From assembly GCF_018688255.1 (NCBI RefSeq), contig NZ_CP061314.1, positions 1,674,001-1,738,000 of the forward strand: a stretch of DNA of 64,000 nt, written 5' to 3'. The translations under genes and the position numbers were made by a program. This document shows, in pieces, positions 33,187 to 41,314 of this stretch (its first letter is position 1; each line of letters starts with the position of its first letter). The stretch comes from Polynucleobacter corsicus. Its GTDB lineage: Bacteria; Pseudomonadota; Gammaproteobacteria; Burkholderiales; Burkholderiaceae. The notes under the pieces are model-generated. The model did not search any database. It had not been told where the DNA came from and was given only the letters and a program-made list of their open reading frames with translations.

Positions 33187-34080
33187 TTATTTATTAATGA
33201 TGGCGCGCGGAAGCGTTCCTCGAGTATCAATGATCGTTTTATATCCGGTGACTGGATCGATAGTCTCCGTATAGGTACCCAATAGGTTAACTGACACAAG
33301 CTGCTGAGGTTTTTCATATTGAGCAGATTGAGTTTTTTGTAACTCCCTCTCGTATTGTTGGCGCAACCGAATGCAACTGGGTGCTGCCGCAGAATACTTA
33401 CTAGTACATTTAATCGCTAAAGCATCTTCATGCATACCCGCCTGATCAAATGATCTTGCCGCCTCAAATGTCATACATTCAGTTGCCTCCCAGGATGAAC
33501 CGGCACTAAAACCAAAGAGCACTGCAGTACCTCCAATCGATGTAGATCCCATGCACGGAGCGGTGGGGTGATTGGCCGGAGAAAAAGCTGTAGCAACAGG
33601 AATCTTAGGGGCAACATAGGTTGACGTGATGGTTGTATTCCCCGATGTATTGCCCTGGGAACTTGAGGCACCAGAAGTAGTATTGCCAACCGATCCACCA
33701 GCTGATGTAGAGGCACCAGTTGTTAAATTACCTATAGATCCACCGGCACCACCAGCCGATGTTGAGGCTCCCGTTGTGAGGCTACCAACCGACCCACCAG
33801 TAGATGTAGAGGCACCAGTTGTTAAATTACCTACAGATCCACCGGCACCACCAGCCGATGTTGAGGCTCCCGTTGTGAGGCTACCAACCGACCCACCAGC
33901 ACCACCAGCTGAGGTAGACGCGCCCGTAGATAAGCTACCTACGCTTGAAACAGAATTACTCAGGGGACTACTAGTGACAGCGCCACCGGTAGTACCGCCG
34001 GTAGTGTCGACTGTAATTTGAGCGTATGGCTTCGTAAATACGAACGCAATCAAACTTGCCAATACAAGTTTTTTAAACAT
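33187..34080 (-). CDS. Secreted Gly/Ser/Thr tandem-repeat protein, unknown function
   Basis: I do not recognise a named family. The 297-residue protein has a signal peptide (MFKKLVLASLIAFVFTKPYA, cleavage near residue 20). From about residue 46 to 145 it has six tandem units of 15 or 18 residues with the core SVGxLTTGASTSAGG, some with an extra AGG. The C-terminal domain (160-297) has four cysteines (176, 202, 225, 236) in CMGSTSIGG, TECMTFEAA, AIKCTSKYS and PSCIRLRQQ, which could form two disulfides. From memory, short secreted proteins in some phages have a similar Cys domain, but this is unverified. It lies alone, converging on dut and downstream of clpA in the same direction but behind the clpA terminator. 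A surface or periplasmic role is inferred. Confidence 0.75.
   Translation of the reverse strand: MFKKLVLASLIAFVFTKPYAQITVDTTGGTTGGAVTSSPLSNSVSSVGSLSTGASTSAGGAGGSVGSLTTGASTSAGGAGGSVGNLTTGASTSTGGSVGSLTTGASTSAGGAGGSIGNLTTGASTSAGGSVGNTTSGASSSQGNTSGNTTITSTYVAPKIPVATAFSPANHPTAPCMGSTSIGGTAVLFGFSAGSSWEATECMTFEAARSFDQAGMHEDALAIKCTSKYSAAAPSCIRLRQQYERELQKTQSAQYEKPQQLVSVNLLGTYTETIDPVTGYKTIIDTRGTLPRAIINK
33640..33945. repeat. In-frame tandem repeats, including a 99-bp near-identical duplication
   Basis: The coding repeats are built from 45- and 54-bp units (15 and 18 codons). One unit pair is duplicated almost exactly with a 99-bp period: the block around 33704-33800 recurs at about 33803-33899 with only one mismatch I can see in the best-matching stretch (TATAGATCC against TACAGATCC). 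A more degenerate copy follows toward 33945. Near-identity at synonymous positions implies recent slippage or unequal recombination. Confidence 0.85.
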
Positions 34081-34376
34081 ATAAGAATTCTCTGAGAGGG
34101 ATGAGACCTACTCTAATTCGCTAGAGAGGACGACTGTTACGTGAGGTTGAAAAACCCAGTGCTGTAACAGTTATCAGCCTTGGACTGCCATTAAGATACT
34201 CTCTAAGCACAACAATAGACACAACTCATTCCTAAAGACCTTCTGGGCACCTGAATGAGCACTAAGTGACAGATTGTGCGGATAACATTAATTATCTAGG
34301 GCCATTGTGAAATTTAAAAACCACCCGAAGGTGGTCTTTACAGTCTGTCATTACTTCAGAAATACATTCGTAAGAC
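34081..34376. other. 296-bp intergenic region with an inverted repeat
   Basis: This gap between the repeat-protein gene and clpA holds no gene I can support. It contains a perfect 8-bp inverted repeat, ACTGTTAC at 34133-34140 and GTAACAGT at 34164-34171, separated by 23 bases. It lies 53-91 bases upstream of the repeat-protein ATG, where an operator or a leader hairpin could act. The clpA terminator lies at the far end (34311-34336). No strong -10/-35 pair stands out for the repeat-protein gene. Confidence 0.5.
34311..34336 (-). terminator. Intrinsic terminator of clpS-clpA with UUCG loop
   Basis: On the minus strand a six-base stem ACCACC...GGTGGT closes a TTCG tetraloop (34320-34335) and is followed by a T run (34320-34316). 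The UUCG-type loop is exceptionally stable in RNA. It ends the clpSA transcript about 40 bases after the clpA stop. Confidence 0.85.
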
Positions 34377-36683
34377 CTAGATTTCCTCGACTGGAGCTAC
34401 ATCAGCTTTTGGCCGCTTACCCGGAACTACTGGGGCATCAAACTGAAGTTGTACTTTGCCATCAGCATCAATATCGACATCCACATGACCACCCTGCGCC
34501 AACTTGCCAAATAGCAATTCATCAGCAAGTGCTTTGCGAACCGTGTCTTGAATGATTCGCTGCATTGGTCTTGCGCCCATGAGTGGGTCAAATCCGTGTT
34601 TAGCTAGATGGGCACGCAATGCTGTGCTAAATGTAGCATCCACCTTCTTCTCATGAAGTTGCTCCTCTAACTGCATCAGGAACTTATCTACCACGCGCAT
34701 GATGATGGTCTCATCCAGCGCCTTGAAGGAAACAATCGCATCTAAACGATTGCGGAACTCTGGCGTAAAGAACTTCTTAATATCCGCCATCTCATCGCCA
34801 GACTCACGCGCATTAGTAAAGCCGATGGTGGACTTCTGCATTGCCTCAGCACCAGCATTGGTTGTCATGATAATGATGACATTACGGAAATCGGTCTTAC
34901 GACCGTTGTTGTCCGTGAGAGTGCCGTGATCCATTACCTGCAAGAGGATATTGAAAATATCTGGATGTGCTTTTTCAACTTCATCGAGCAAGAGAACGCA
35001 ATGTGGCTTCTTGTTAACAGCCTCAGTTAGCAAACCACCTTGATCAAAGCCGACATATCCTGGAGGCGCGCCAATTAAGCGGCTGACAGCATGACGCTCC
35101 ATGTACTCAGACATATCAAAGCGCAGAAGCTCAATGCCTAAGATATAAGCGAGCTGCTTGGCTACCTCAGTCTTACCCACACCAGTTGGGCCCGAGAATA
35201 AGAATGAGCCAATTGGCCTGTCAACCTTACCCAGACCGGCACGAGTCATCTTAATAGCACTTGCCAAGGCCTCAATTGCAGGATCTTGACCAAACACCAC
35301 GCTCTTAATATCGCGATCTAATGTTTGTAGTTTGCTGCGATCGTCCACGGTTACAGACTGTGGCGGTATGCGAGCAATCTTGGCAACGATCTCTTCAATT
35401 TCTGGGCGACCAATGGTTTTCTTCTGTTTGGACTTAGGCAGAATACGTTGCGCTGCACCGGCCTCATCAATCACATCAATTGCTTTGTCTGGCAAATGGC
35501 GATCATTGATGTAGCGTGAAGATAGTTCAGCTGCAGCCACTAAAGCAGCAGAAGCATATTTAACGCCGTGATGCTCTTCGAAGCGTGACTTCAAACCACG
35601 CAAGATTTGCACAGTCTGATCTACAGTTGGCTCAACTACGTCAACCTTCTGGAAGCGACGCGACAGAGCAGCGTCTTTTTCGAAAATGCCGCGGTACTCT
35701 GTAAAGGTAGTTGCACCGATACACTTGAGCTGGCCATTGGATAGCGCAGGCTTGAGTAAATTACTTGCATCTAATGTACCGCCCGATGCAGCACCCGCAC
35801 CAATTAAGGTGTGAATCTCATCGATAAATAAAACACCATGGGCACTGTCTTTTAAAGATTTGAGGACACTCTTCAAGCGCTGCTCAAAATCTCCGCGATA
35901 CTTAGTTCCCGCCAATAGCGCGCCCATGTCTAATGAATAGACTGTGGCATCAGCCAAGATCTCAGGGACATCACCCTTCACAATTCTCCAAGCTAAGCCT
36001 TCAGCAATCGCAGTCTTACCTACGCCCGCCTCACCTACCAGTAGCGGATTATTTTTACGACGACGGCACAGTACCTGAATCACACGCTCAACTTCACTAT
36101 CGCGCCCAATCAGCGGATCAATCTTGCCCTGCTTAGCCAGCACATTGAGGTTCTGGGTATATTGCTCTAAAGGGCTCTCCTTACCGCCAGACGATGCATC
36201 CTCAGCCTCTTGGGTAGCCTCAGCAGGCTTCACACTCTCAGCTTGATCTTTACGGACACCGTGACTAATAAAGTTCACCACATCTAAACGAGTGACACCT
36301 TGCTGTTGCAAGAAATACACCGCATGAGAATCTTTTTCACCAAAGATCGCTACGAGTACATTTGCCCCGGTAACTTCCTTCTTCCCATTTGAAGTGGATT
36401 GCACGTGCATGATGGCGCGTTGGATCACTCGCTGAAAACCTAGGGTTGGTTGGGTATCAACTTCATCATTACCCGGAACCACAGGTGTATTGTCATTAAT
36501 AAAATTTTTGAGCTGGGTACGAAGCTCAGCAATATTGACAGCGCAGGCTTTTAAAACCTCCACTGCGGTCGCATTGTCTAGTAAGGCAGCGAGCAAATGC
36601 TCCACCGTAATAAATTCATGTCTTGAAGCTCGCGCATCAACAAACGCCATATGCAAACTGACTTCTAATTCCTGGGCAATCAT
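34377..36683 (-). CDS. clpA: ATP-dependent Clp protease ATP-binding subunit ClpA
   Basis: AAA+ unfoldase that feeds proteins to ClpP. The 768-residue protein has an N-domain (residues 1-150, MIAQELEVSLHMAFVDARASRHEF), a D1 ATPase with Walker A GEAGVGKTAIAEGLA and Walker B VLFIDEIHTLIGAG, and a D2 ATPase with GPTGVGKTEVAKQLA and VLLLDEVEKAHPDIFN. An IGL-like ClpP-contact loop is expected before D2 region end (KSTIGFTNARES). The chosen ATG at 36683 overlaps the clpS TGA as ATGA, so the adaptor and unfoldase are translationally coupled. An upstream in-frame start at 36701 would overlap clpS further and is less likely. Confidence 0.96.
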   Translation of the reverse strand: MIAQELEVSLHMAFVDARASRHEFITVEHLLAALLDNATAVEVLKACAVNIAELRTQLKNFINDNTPVVPGNDEVDTQPTLGFQRVIQRAIMHVQSTSNGKKEVTGANVLVAIFGEKDSHAVYFLQQQGVTRLDVVNFISHGVRKDQAESVKPAEATQEAEDASSGGKESPLEQYTQNLNVLAKQGKIDPLIGRDSEVERVIQVLCRRRKNNPLLVGEAGVGKTAIAEGLAWRIVKGDVPEILADATVYSLDMGALLAGTKYRGDFEQRLKSVLKSLKDSAHGVLFIDEIHTLIGAGAASGGTLDASNLLKPALSNGQLKCIGATTFTEYRGIFEKDAALSRRFQKVDVVEPTVDQTVQILRGLKSRFEEHHGVKYASAALVAAAELSSRYINDRHLPDKAIDVIDEAGAAQRILPKSKQKKTIGRPEIEEIVAKIARIPPQSVTVDDRSKLQTLDRDIKSVVFGQDPAIEALASAIKMTRAGLGKVDRPIGSFLFSGPTGVGKTEVAKQLAYILGIELLRFDMSEYMERHAVSRLIGAPPGYVGFDQGGLLTEAVNKKPHCVLLLDEVEKAHPDIFNILLQVMDHGTLTDNNGRKTDFRNVIIIMTTNAGAEAMQKSTIGFTNARESGDEMADIKKFFTPEFRNRLDAIVSFKALDETIIMRVVDKFLMQLEEQLHEKKVDATFSTALRAHLAKHGFDPLMGARPMQRIIQDTVRKALADELLFGKLAQGGHVDVDIDADGKVQLQFDAPVVPGKRPKADVAPVEEI

Positions 36684-37027
36684 GCTTCCTCCATAGTGCA
36701 CTGTAGTGGGTGACCCGCTTCGCGCGAGAGCTCGATAACTTGATGCACTTTTGTTGCTGCAACATCACGTGTAAATAAACCGCAAATGCCTTTACCAACT
36801 AAATGAACCTGCAACATGATCCGTGTAGCTGTCTCATGATCCTTATTAAAATACTCCTGAATGACCATCACCACAAATTCCATTGGCGTGTAATCGTCAT
36901 TTAATAGTAAAACTTTATACATCGAAGGCGACTTTAGTTTCTCGGCCTGCTTTTCGAGAAGAATGGTGTCTTCAATGTGGGGGTTGTTTGGATTGCCAAC
37001 CGTTGGATTTTTCGTTGTACGACTCAT
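36680..37027 (-). CDS. clpS: ATP-dependent Clp protease adaptor ClpS
   Basis: N-end-rule adaptor that delivers substrates with bulky N-terminal residues to ClpA. The 115-residue protein has an unstructured N-terminal arm (residues 1-35), then the core YKVLLLNDDYTPMEFVVMVIQEYF, with the substrate-pocket residues in NDDYTPMEFV, and ATRIMLQVHLVGKGICGLFTRDVAATK. I chose the ATG at 37027 (MSRTTKNPTVGN); a start six codons upstream would fall inside the promoter. TAGAAT ends seven bases before this ATG and no Shine-Dalgarno is present. It is coupled to clpA. Confidence 0.96.
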   Translation of the reverse strand: MSRTTKNPTVGNPNNPHIEDTILLEKQAEKLKSPSMYKVLLLNDDYTPMEFVVMVIQEYFNKDHETATRIMLQVHLVGKGICGLFTRDVAATKVHQVIELSREAGHPLQCTMEEA

Positions 37028-37034
37028 ATAAAAC

Positions 37035-37040
37035 ATTCTA
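37035..37040 (-). promoter_or_regulatory. -10 element of clpS-clpA
   Basis: TAGAAT on the minus strand (37040-37035) lies seven bases before the clpS ATG at 37027, predicting a leaderless clpSA mRNA. I see no CTTGAAA/CCCCATnT heat-shock promoter here, unlike at grpE and dnaK. Confidence 0.45.
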
Positions 37041-37174
37041 AACACAGAAATAAAAAATTGGGATTTGGAAGCTTTGTTGCGAAAAAACCATCAAGAAAGT
37101 GCCTTAAACACTATATTGGGGCATTTTTCGATAAAAAAAGGGGGGGTTAAGAGTAACTATATTTACCCACCCCC

Positions 37175-37203
37175 TTGACACCCCACCATAAAGGGCAAAC
37201 AAT
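37175..37203 (+). promoter_or_regulatory. Probable promoter of the cold-shock gene
   Basis: A perfect TTGACA at 37175-37180 is followed after 17 bases by AACAAT at 37198-37203 (four of six consensus bases). Transcription would start near 37210, giving a leader of about 100 bases, a length common for cold-shock mRNAs. Just upstream, seven G (37140-37146) can pair with CCCCC (37170-37174). The rest of the 286-base gap between clpS and the cold-shock gene holds only the clpS promoter. Confidence 0.5.
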
Positions 37204-37313
37204 CAGGGGGTAGGCTTTATTTGAAGTCCTATTTAGGCGTGTTGTAGAGCGAGACTGATTAAAAAGTATTCACCCTCATCACGGTTGTTTTAAGTTTATG
37301 TAATGGAGTTCGC

Positions 37314-37517
37314 ATGGCGACCGGAATTGTTAAGTGGTTCAATGATGCAAAAGGTTTTGGCTTTATCAAACCTGATGATGGTGAAGAAGAGTTGTTTGCG
37401 CATTTCAGCGCAATCACAATGCCTGGGTTTAAAACACTCAAGGAAAACCAAAAGGTAACGTTTGACATTACCCAAGGTCCTAAGGGCAAGCAAGCTACTA
37501 ATATCCAAGCAGCTTAA
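37314..37517 (+). CDS. Cold-shock domain protein, CspA family
   Basis: A 67-residue single-stranded nucleic-acid-binding protein acting as an RNA chaperone. It starts MATGIVKWFNDAKGFGFIKPDDG, with RNP1 KGFGFI (residues 13-18) and RNP2-like LFAHFSAI, and ends in GPKGKQATNIQAA. A GGAG ribosome site lies seven bases before the ATG. Which Csp paralogue this is, and whether it is cold-induced, cannot be told from sequence; the long leader favours post-transcriptional control. A strong terminator follows. Confidence 0.96.
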   Translation: MATGIVKWFNDAKGFGFIKPDDGEEELFAHFSAITMPGFKTLKENQKVTFDITQGPKGKQATNIQAA

Positions 37518-37536
37518 TCTGCTTTAGATCATTACT

Positions 37537-37568
37537 AAAACCCAGGACTTGTTCCTGGGTTTTTTTTC
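37537..37568 (+). terminator. Intrinsic terminator after the cold-shock gene
   Basis: An eight-base stem (ACCCAGGA pairing with TCCTGGGT, loop CTTGT) followed by a run of eight or nine T ends the single-gene transcript. Confidence 0.9.
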
Positions 37569-37636
37569 GCCTGCATTTTCTTGCCTTACTATCCCTGCCT
37601 TAGAATTACCTTCACTCACCCACTCCTGAAACCACT

Positions 37637-38092
37637 ATGAGTTTACACAACATCAAACAATTTATCTTTTCACTGACGGCGATTGCTGGAATGTTTTCAG
37701 CACCATCATTTGCCCAGCAGAATGTCGGCTTGCCAACAATTGAACTCAAGGCCGGTATCTATCGCATTCAGGCCGAGTTAGCTGATACACCTAAGGCTCG
37801 CGAGGTCGGACTCATGAATCGCACCAGCATGCCTACTAACTCCGGCATGCTCTTTATCTTTGAGCAAAAAGCAGGGCATTGCTTCTGGATGAATAACACA
37901 AAGATTCCTCTATCGATTGCTTTTATTGCTGATGACGGCAAGATTGTAAATATCGAAGAGATGCAGGCCGAGACTACTAACAACCACTGCCCTAAGGCAG
38001 CAGTACGTTATGCCCTAGAAATGAATAAACAATGGTTCTCCGAGAGAGTCATCGTGCCTGGCACGGTCATTCAAGGACTACCAAGAAAATAA
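37637..38092 (+). CDS. DUF192 family exported protein
   Basis: A 151-residue protein with a signal peptide (hydrophobic residues 10-25, cleavage after SFA in MFSAPSFAQQN) and a DUF192 domain. The family features visible are LADTPKAREVGLMNRTSMP, GMLFIFEQKAGHCFWMNNTKIPLSIAFI and YALEMNKQWFSERVIVPGTVI. DUF192 proteins are small, widespread and periplasmic in many proteobacteria, with no settled function. No strong Shine-Dalgarno is seen. It is a single-gene unit between two terminators. Confidence 0.9.
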   Translation: MSLHNIKQFIFSLTAIAGMFSAPSFAQQNVGLPTIELKAGIYRIQAELADTPKAREVGLMNRTSMPTNSGMLFIFEQKAGHCFWMNNTKIPLSIAFIADDGKIVNIEEMQAETTNNHCPKAAVRYALEMNKQWFSERVIVPGTVIQGLPRK

Positions 38093-38114
38093 GCGACTGA
38101 TCCTAGCTATAAAA

Positions 38115-38148
38115 CAAAAAACGCAGACCGAGATCTGCGTTTTCTTTT
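38115..38148. terminator. Bidirectional terminator between DUF192 gene and ppnP
   Basis: A ten-base perfect stem AAAACGCAGA (38118-38127) pairs with TCTGCGTTTT (38134-38143) across a six-base loop, flanked by A-rich and T-rich tracts. It lies between two converging genes and can serve both. Confidence 0.88.
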
Positions 38149-38186
38149 GAGTAAATGGGAGATACTCACCTTACTCGCAAACTCAC

Positions 38187-38492
38187 TTATTCAAAGTGAC
38201 AGACATAGTGCACTGGAGACTCAGCACGAATAATGAAATAACCGCCTTTTTCTACTTCCCAGCTTTGACCCGCCTTGAACTCCACCTCTGGGGCGCCATT
38301 AATACTGACAAAGGCATTGCCATCAACCACTTCCATGATTTCTTTGGTGCTCAGGTCAAAACGTAAAGTGCTTGGTAATACAACACCAACAGATTTACGA
38401 ACGCCGTTTGGCAAAGTCACGGTATGGGATACGCACTTGCCATCGAAAAATACATTGGCTTTTTTACCTACAGAAACTTGATCAAATTGCAT
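38187..38492 (-). CDS. ppnP: Pyrimidine/purine nucleoside phosphorylase PpnP
   Basis: A 101-residue cupin-fold protein of the former DUF1255/YaiE family, shown in E. coli to phosphorolyse several purine and pyrimidine nucleosides. Family features are VYFDGKCVSHTV-like NVFFDGKCVSHTVTLPNG, KSVGVVLPSTLRFDLSTKEIMEVVDG and SPVHYVCHFE at the C-terminus. It lies 45 bases after argG on the same strand and may be read through from the argF-argG unit, though its role is nucleoside salvage. Confidence 0.92.
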   Translation of the reverse strand: MQFDQVSVGKKANVFFDGKCVSHTVTLPNGVRKSVGVVLPSTLRFDLSTKEIMEVVDGNAFVSINGAPEVEFKAGQSWEVEKGGYFIIRAESPVHYVCHFE

Positions 38493-38537
38493 CTTTATTC
38501 TTTCTAATCTGAATTACTAGTTAGTTATTTATATAAA

Positions 38538-39767
38538 TTATTTGGCACGCTTGCGTCTTGCAGTTTCAGCAATCCGCATACGCAAAGCATTGAGCTTAAT
38601 GAATCCACCAGCATCTGCTTGGTTATAAGCACCGCCATCATCATCAAAGGTAGCGATAGTCTGATCAAACAAAGTATTTGCTGAGTCACGTGAGATCACA
38701 GAGACAGAGCCCTTGTAGAGCTTCAGGCGTACAACACCATTCACCATTTGTTGCGTGTGATCAATCAATGTCTGTAGAGCCAGACGCTCTGGAGCCCACC
38801 ACAGACCGTTGTAGATCATGCTTGCGTAACGTGGCATCAGGTCATCTTTGAGGTGAGCTACTTCACGGTCCAAAGTAATACTCTCAATACCGCGGTGCGC
38901 TTTTAGCAAGATAGTGCCGCCAGGAGTTTCATAGCAACCACGGCTCTTCATGCCTACAAAGCGATTCTCAACTAAGTCAAGACGACCAATGCCATGCATA
39001 CCACCGATACGATTGAGCTCAGCTAACAACTCATGTGGCTTGTAAGCCTTGCCATTAATCGCCACTGGATCACCAGTGCGGAATTCAATTTCAATAATTT
39101 CTGGGGCGTCTGGAGCCTTCTCAGGAGATACCGTCCAACGCCACATGGATTCTTCTGCTTCAGCATTTGGATTTTCGAGATGACGACCTTCATAGCTAAT
39201 ATGCAATAAATTAGCATCCATGGAATAAGGTGAGCCGCCCTGCTTATGCTTCATCTCTACTGGAATGCCATGCTTTTCTGCATAGGCCATCAATTTTTCA
39301 CGAGAGAGCAAATCCCACTCTCGCCATGGTGCAATTACCTTGATTCCTGGCTCAAGTGCGTAGTAGCCCAACTCAAAACGAACTTGGTCATTACCTTTAC
39401 CAGTAGCGCCATGGGATACAGAGTCAGCACCAGTCGCACGCGCAATTTCAATTTGACGCTTAGCAATCAACGGACGCGCGATGGATGTGCCTAAAAGGTA
39501 CTCGCCCTCGTAAATCGTATTGGCGCGGAACATGGGGAACACAAAGTCACGCACAAACTCTTCACGCAAGTCGTCGATAAAGATATTTTCTGGCTTGATG
39601 CCAAACTGCAGTGCTTTGGCGCGTGCCGGCTCCAATTCTTCACCCTGACCTAAATCAGCTGTAAAAGTCACGATCTCACATTGATAAGTATCTTGAAGCC
39701 ATTTGAGAATCACGCTGGTATCAAGACCACCGGAATATGCTAGAACTACTTTTTTAATATCAGACAT
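38538..39767 (-). CDS. argG: Argininosuccinate synthase
   Basis: Joins citrulline and aspartate with ATP, the seventh step of arginine synthesis. The 409-residue protein has the PP-loop AYSGGLDTSVILKWL (SGGLDTS at residues 12-18), GATGKGNDQVRFE, and KHGIPVEMKHKQGGSPYSMDANLLHISYEG. Its length and start (MSDIKKVVLAYSGGLD) fit the shorter type of about 400 residues, not the long E. coli type. It follows argF after 58 bases on the same strand, a likely arginine operon. No clear Shine-Dalgarno is seen. Confidence 0.97.
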   Translation of the reverse strand: MSDIKKVVLAYSGGLDTSVILKWLQDTYQCEIVTFTADLGQGEELEPARAKALQFGIKPENIFIDDLREEFVRDFVFPMFRANTIYEGEYLLGTSIARPLIAKRQIEIARATGADSVSHGATGKGNDQVRFELGYYALEPGIKVIAPWREWDLLSREKLMAYAEKHGIPVEMKHKQGGSPYSMDANLLHISYEGRHLENPNAEAEESMWRWTVSPEKAPDAPEIIEIEFRTGDPVAINGKAYKPHELLAELNRIGGMHGIGRLDLVENRFVGMKSRGCYETPGGTILLKAHRGIESITLDREVAHLKDDLMPRYASMIYNGLWWAPERLALQTLIDHTQQMVNGVVRLKLYKGSVSVISRDSANTLFDQTIATFDDDGGAYNQADAGGFIKLNALRMRIAETARRKRAK

Positions 39768-39825
39768 GATTTCTATTCAATCAAAAAATTAACTAATAAA
39801 TAACAAAAATAAATTACTTAAATAC

Positions 39826-40821
39826 TTATTCCAAACGGCCGCAGAGTAAATACTCCATCAAGGCCTTTTGAACATGTAAACGATTTTCAGCCTCTTCCCA
39901 AACGATGCTTTGGGGACCATCAATCACTTCTGCAGAAACCTCTTCACCACGATGCGCCGGCAAGCAATGCATAAACAAAGCCTCTGGTTTTGCTAATGCC
40001 ATAAGCTCTTCATCGACCATCCAGTCTTTAAAAGCCGCCATACGAGAAGTATTTTCATCCTCATAGCCCATGCTAGTCCATACATCGGTAGTAACCAAGT
40101 CGGCACCCTTACAGGCGTCTTTTGGATCAGCGCAAATGGTCAGATGCTTTAAAGCTTTCGGAGTCAATCTGGAGTCATCTAACTGATAGCCACTCGGGGC
40201 AGAGAAGCGAATTTCAAAGTCCAAACACTCCGCCGCCTGAATCCAGGTATAGGCCATGTTGTTGGCATCCCCTACCCAAGCAACTGTTTTACCCTGAATC
40301 GGACCGCGTGCCTCTACAAAAGTAAAGATATCGGCCAATACCTGGCAAGGATGGTACTCATTGGTAAGACCATTGATCACGGGCACTCGAGAGTTTGCTG
40401 CGAAGCGCTCAATAATCTCTTGGCCAAAAGTACGAATCATGATGATGTCCGTCATCCTGGAAATCACCTGCGCAGCGTCCTCTACAGGCTCGCCACGACC
40501 TAACTGAGTGTCACGGGTGTTCAGGTATACAGCATGACCACCAAGCTGGTGGATGCCCGCCTCAAACGAAAGGCGGGTGCGGGTCGAATGCTTCTCAAAG
40601 ATCATCGCTAGAGTGCGATCGTGCAAGGGATGCCAAGTCTCGTAACTTTTGAACTTCGTCTTAAGCCAAGCAGAGCGCTTAAGGAGATAGTCGTACTCTT
40701 CGCGCGTCAGATCAGCAAACTGCAAGTAATGCTTAACCTGGCCGGGCACTTGGGGCTTTGCCAAAGATGTCATTGATGAGCTTTCTACAAAAGGTTTAGC
40801 TTGCATTTTTGTTTGGGGCAT
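39826..40821 (-). CDS. argF: Ornithine carbamoyltransferase
   Basis: Makes citrulline from ornithine and carbamoyl phosphate. The 331-residue protein has the carbamoyl-phosphate site STRTRLSFEAG, HPCQVLADIFTF, WVGDANNMAYTWIQAA, and the ornithine-site motif HCLPAHRGEEV. The N-terminus is longer than in most homologues, so starts at 40806 or 40773 are possible alternatives to 40821. A TATTTT hexamer ends about 12 bases before 40821. It diverges from the DUF3579 gene and heads a likely argF-argG(-ppnP) unit. Confidence 0.95.
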   Translation of the reverse strand: MPQTKMQAKPFVESSSMTSLAKPQVPGQVKHYLQFADLTREEYDYLLKRSAWLKTKFKSYETWHPLHDRTLAMIFEKHSTRTRLSFEAGIHQLGGHAVYLNTRDTQLGRGEPVEDAAQVISRMTDIIMIRTFGQEIIERFAANSRVPVINGLTNEYHPCQVLADIFTFVEARGPIQGKTVAWVGDANNMAYTWIQAAECLDFEIRFSAPSGYQLDDSRLTPKALKHLTICADPKDACKGADLVTTDVWTSMGYEDENTSRMAAFKDWMVDEELMALAKPEALFMHCLPAHRGEEVSAEVIDGPQSIVWEEAENRLHVQKALMEYLLCGRLE

Positions 40822-40924
40822 CGAACTGCACGAAAATAGTTCCTAAAGTCATCTTAGGGCCTTCGCAGACTGTTAAGCTAAGGTCTAAGTAATACCGATT
40901 CCTTACTACGATTTCTACGCCAAC

Positions 40925-41239
40925 TTGAACCACAAAAAGCTTTTCATTCAAGGCATTACAAATGCTGGCAAACCTTTTCGCCCTAGTGACTGGGCCGAAC
41001 GTCTTTGCGGAGTGATGGCCACATTCCGCCCGCCAGGCGATTCCGGCGACCCCCGCCTCACTTACTCACCCTATGTCAGACCAGTGCTTATTGCACAAGT
41101 GAAATGCGTTGTTGTTGATACCAGACTCAGAGATCTTGATCCAAGAGCGCTCGACTTTGTCATGAACTTCGCCAAAGACAATTGCCTGCCAATCGAAGAA
41201 GCCTGCGAATTCGAACCGAAGTCGCATTCTCAGTCCTAA
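40925..41239 (+). CDS. DUF3579 family protein
   Basis: A 104-residue soluble protein matching my memory of DUF3579, a betaproteobacterial family often found beside argF and rpsT. Characteristic segments are FIQGITNAGKPFRPSDWAERLCGVM and YVRPVLIAQVKCVVVDTRLRDLDPRALDFVMNFAKDNCLP. It has no transmembrane segment or known catalytic motif. The start is probably TTG at 40925, since no ATG precedes the conserved part. Function unknown; the location between arginine and ribosomal genes does not reveal it. Confidence 0.85.
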   Translation: MNHKKLFIQGITNAGKPFRPSDWAERLCGVMATFRPPGDSGDPRLTYSPYVRPVLIAQVKCVVVDTRLRDLDPRALDFVMNFAKDNCLPIEEACEFEPKSHSQS

Positions 41240-41247
41240 AAACAAAA

Positions 41248-41271
41248 ACCCGCTCTGATAAGGAGCGGGCT
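41248..41271 (-). terminator. Intrinsic terminator of rpsT
   Basis: On the minus strand CCCGCTC...GAGCGGG (41249-41255 with 41263-41269, seven-base loop) is followed by TTTTTGTTTTT. The T run is only on the rpsT side, so it terminates rpsT; the converging DUF3579 gene gets the stem without a T tract. Confidence 0.85.
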
Positions 41272-41314
41272 TAGACTCAGATTACTCTAAAGTCTGCCTA
41301 AATCTATAAAAGTC

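Noticed and set aside
33626..34021. Plus-strand open frame of 131 codons with Pro/Asp/Val repeats
   Set aside because: It is the antisense reading of the repeat region of the secreted protein; its periodicity merely mirrors that gene, and it has no ribosome site or family similarity.
34271..34293. Stretch resembling the E. coli lac operator (ATTGTG...CGGATAACA)
   Set aside because: Two bases of the operator core are missing, there is no lac-type gene or LacI homologue nearby, and the match can arise by chance in a 64-kb window.
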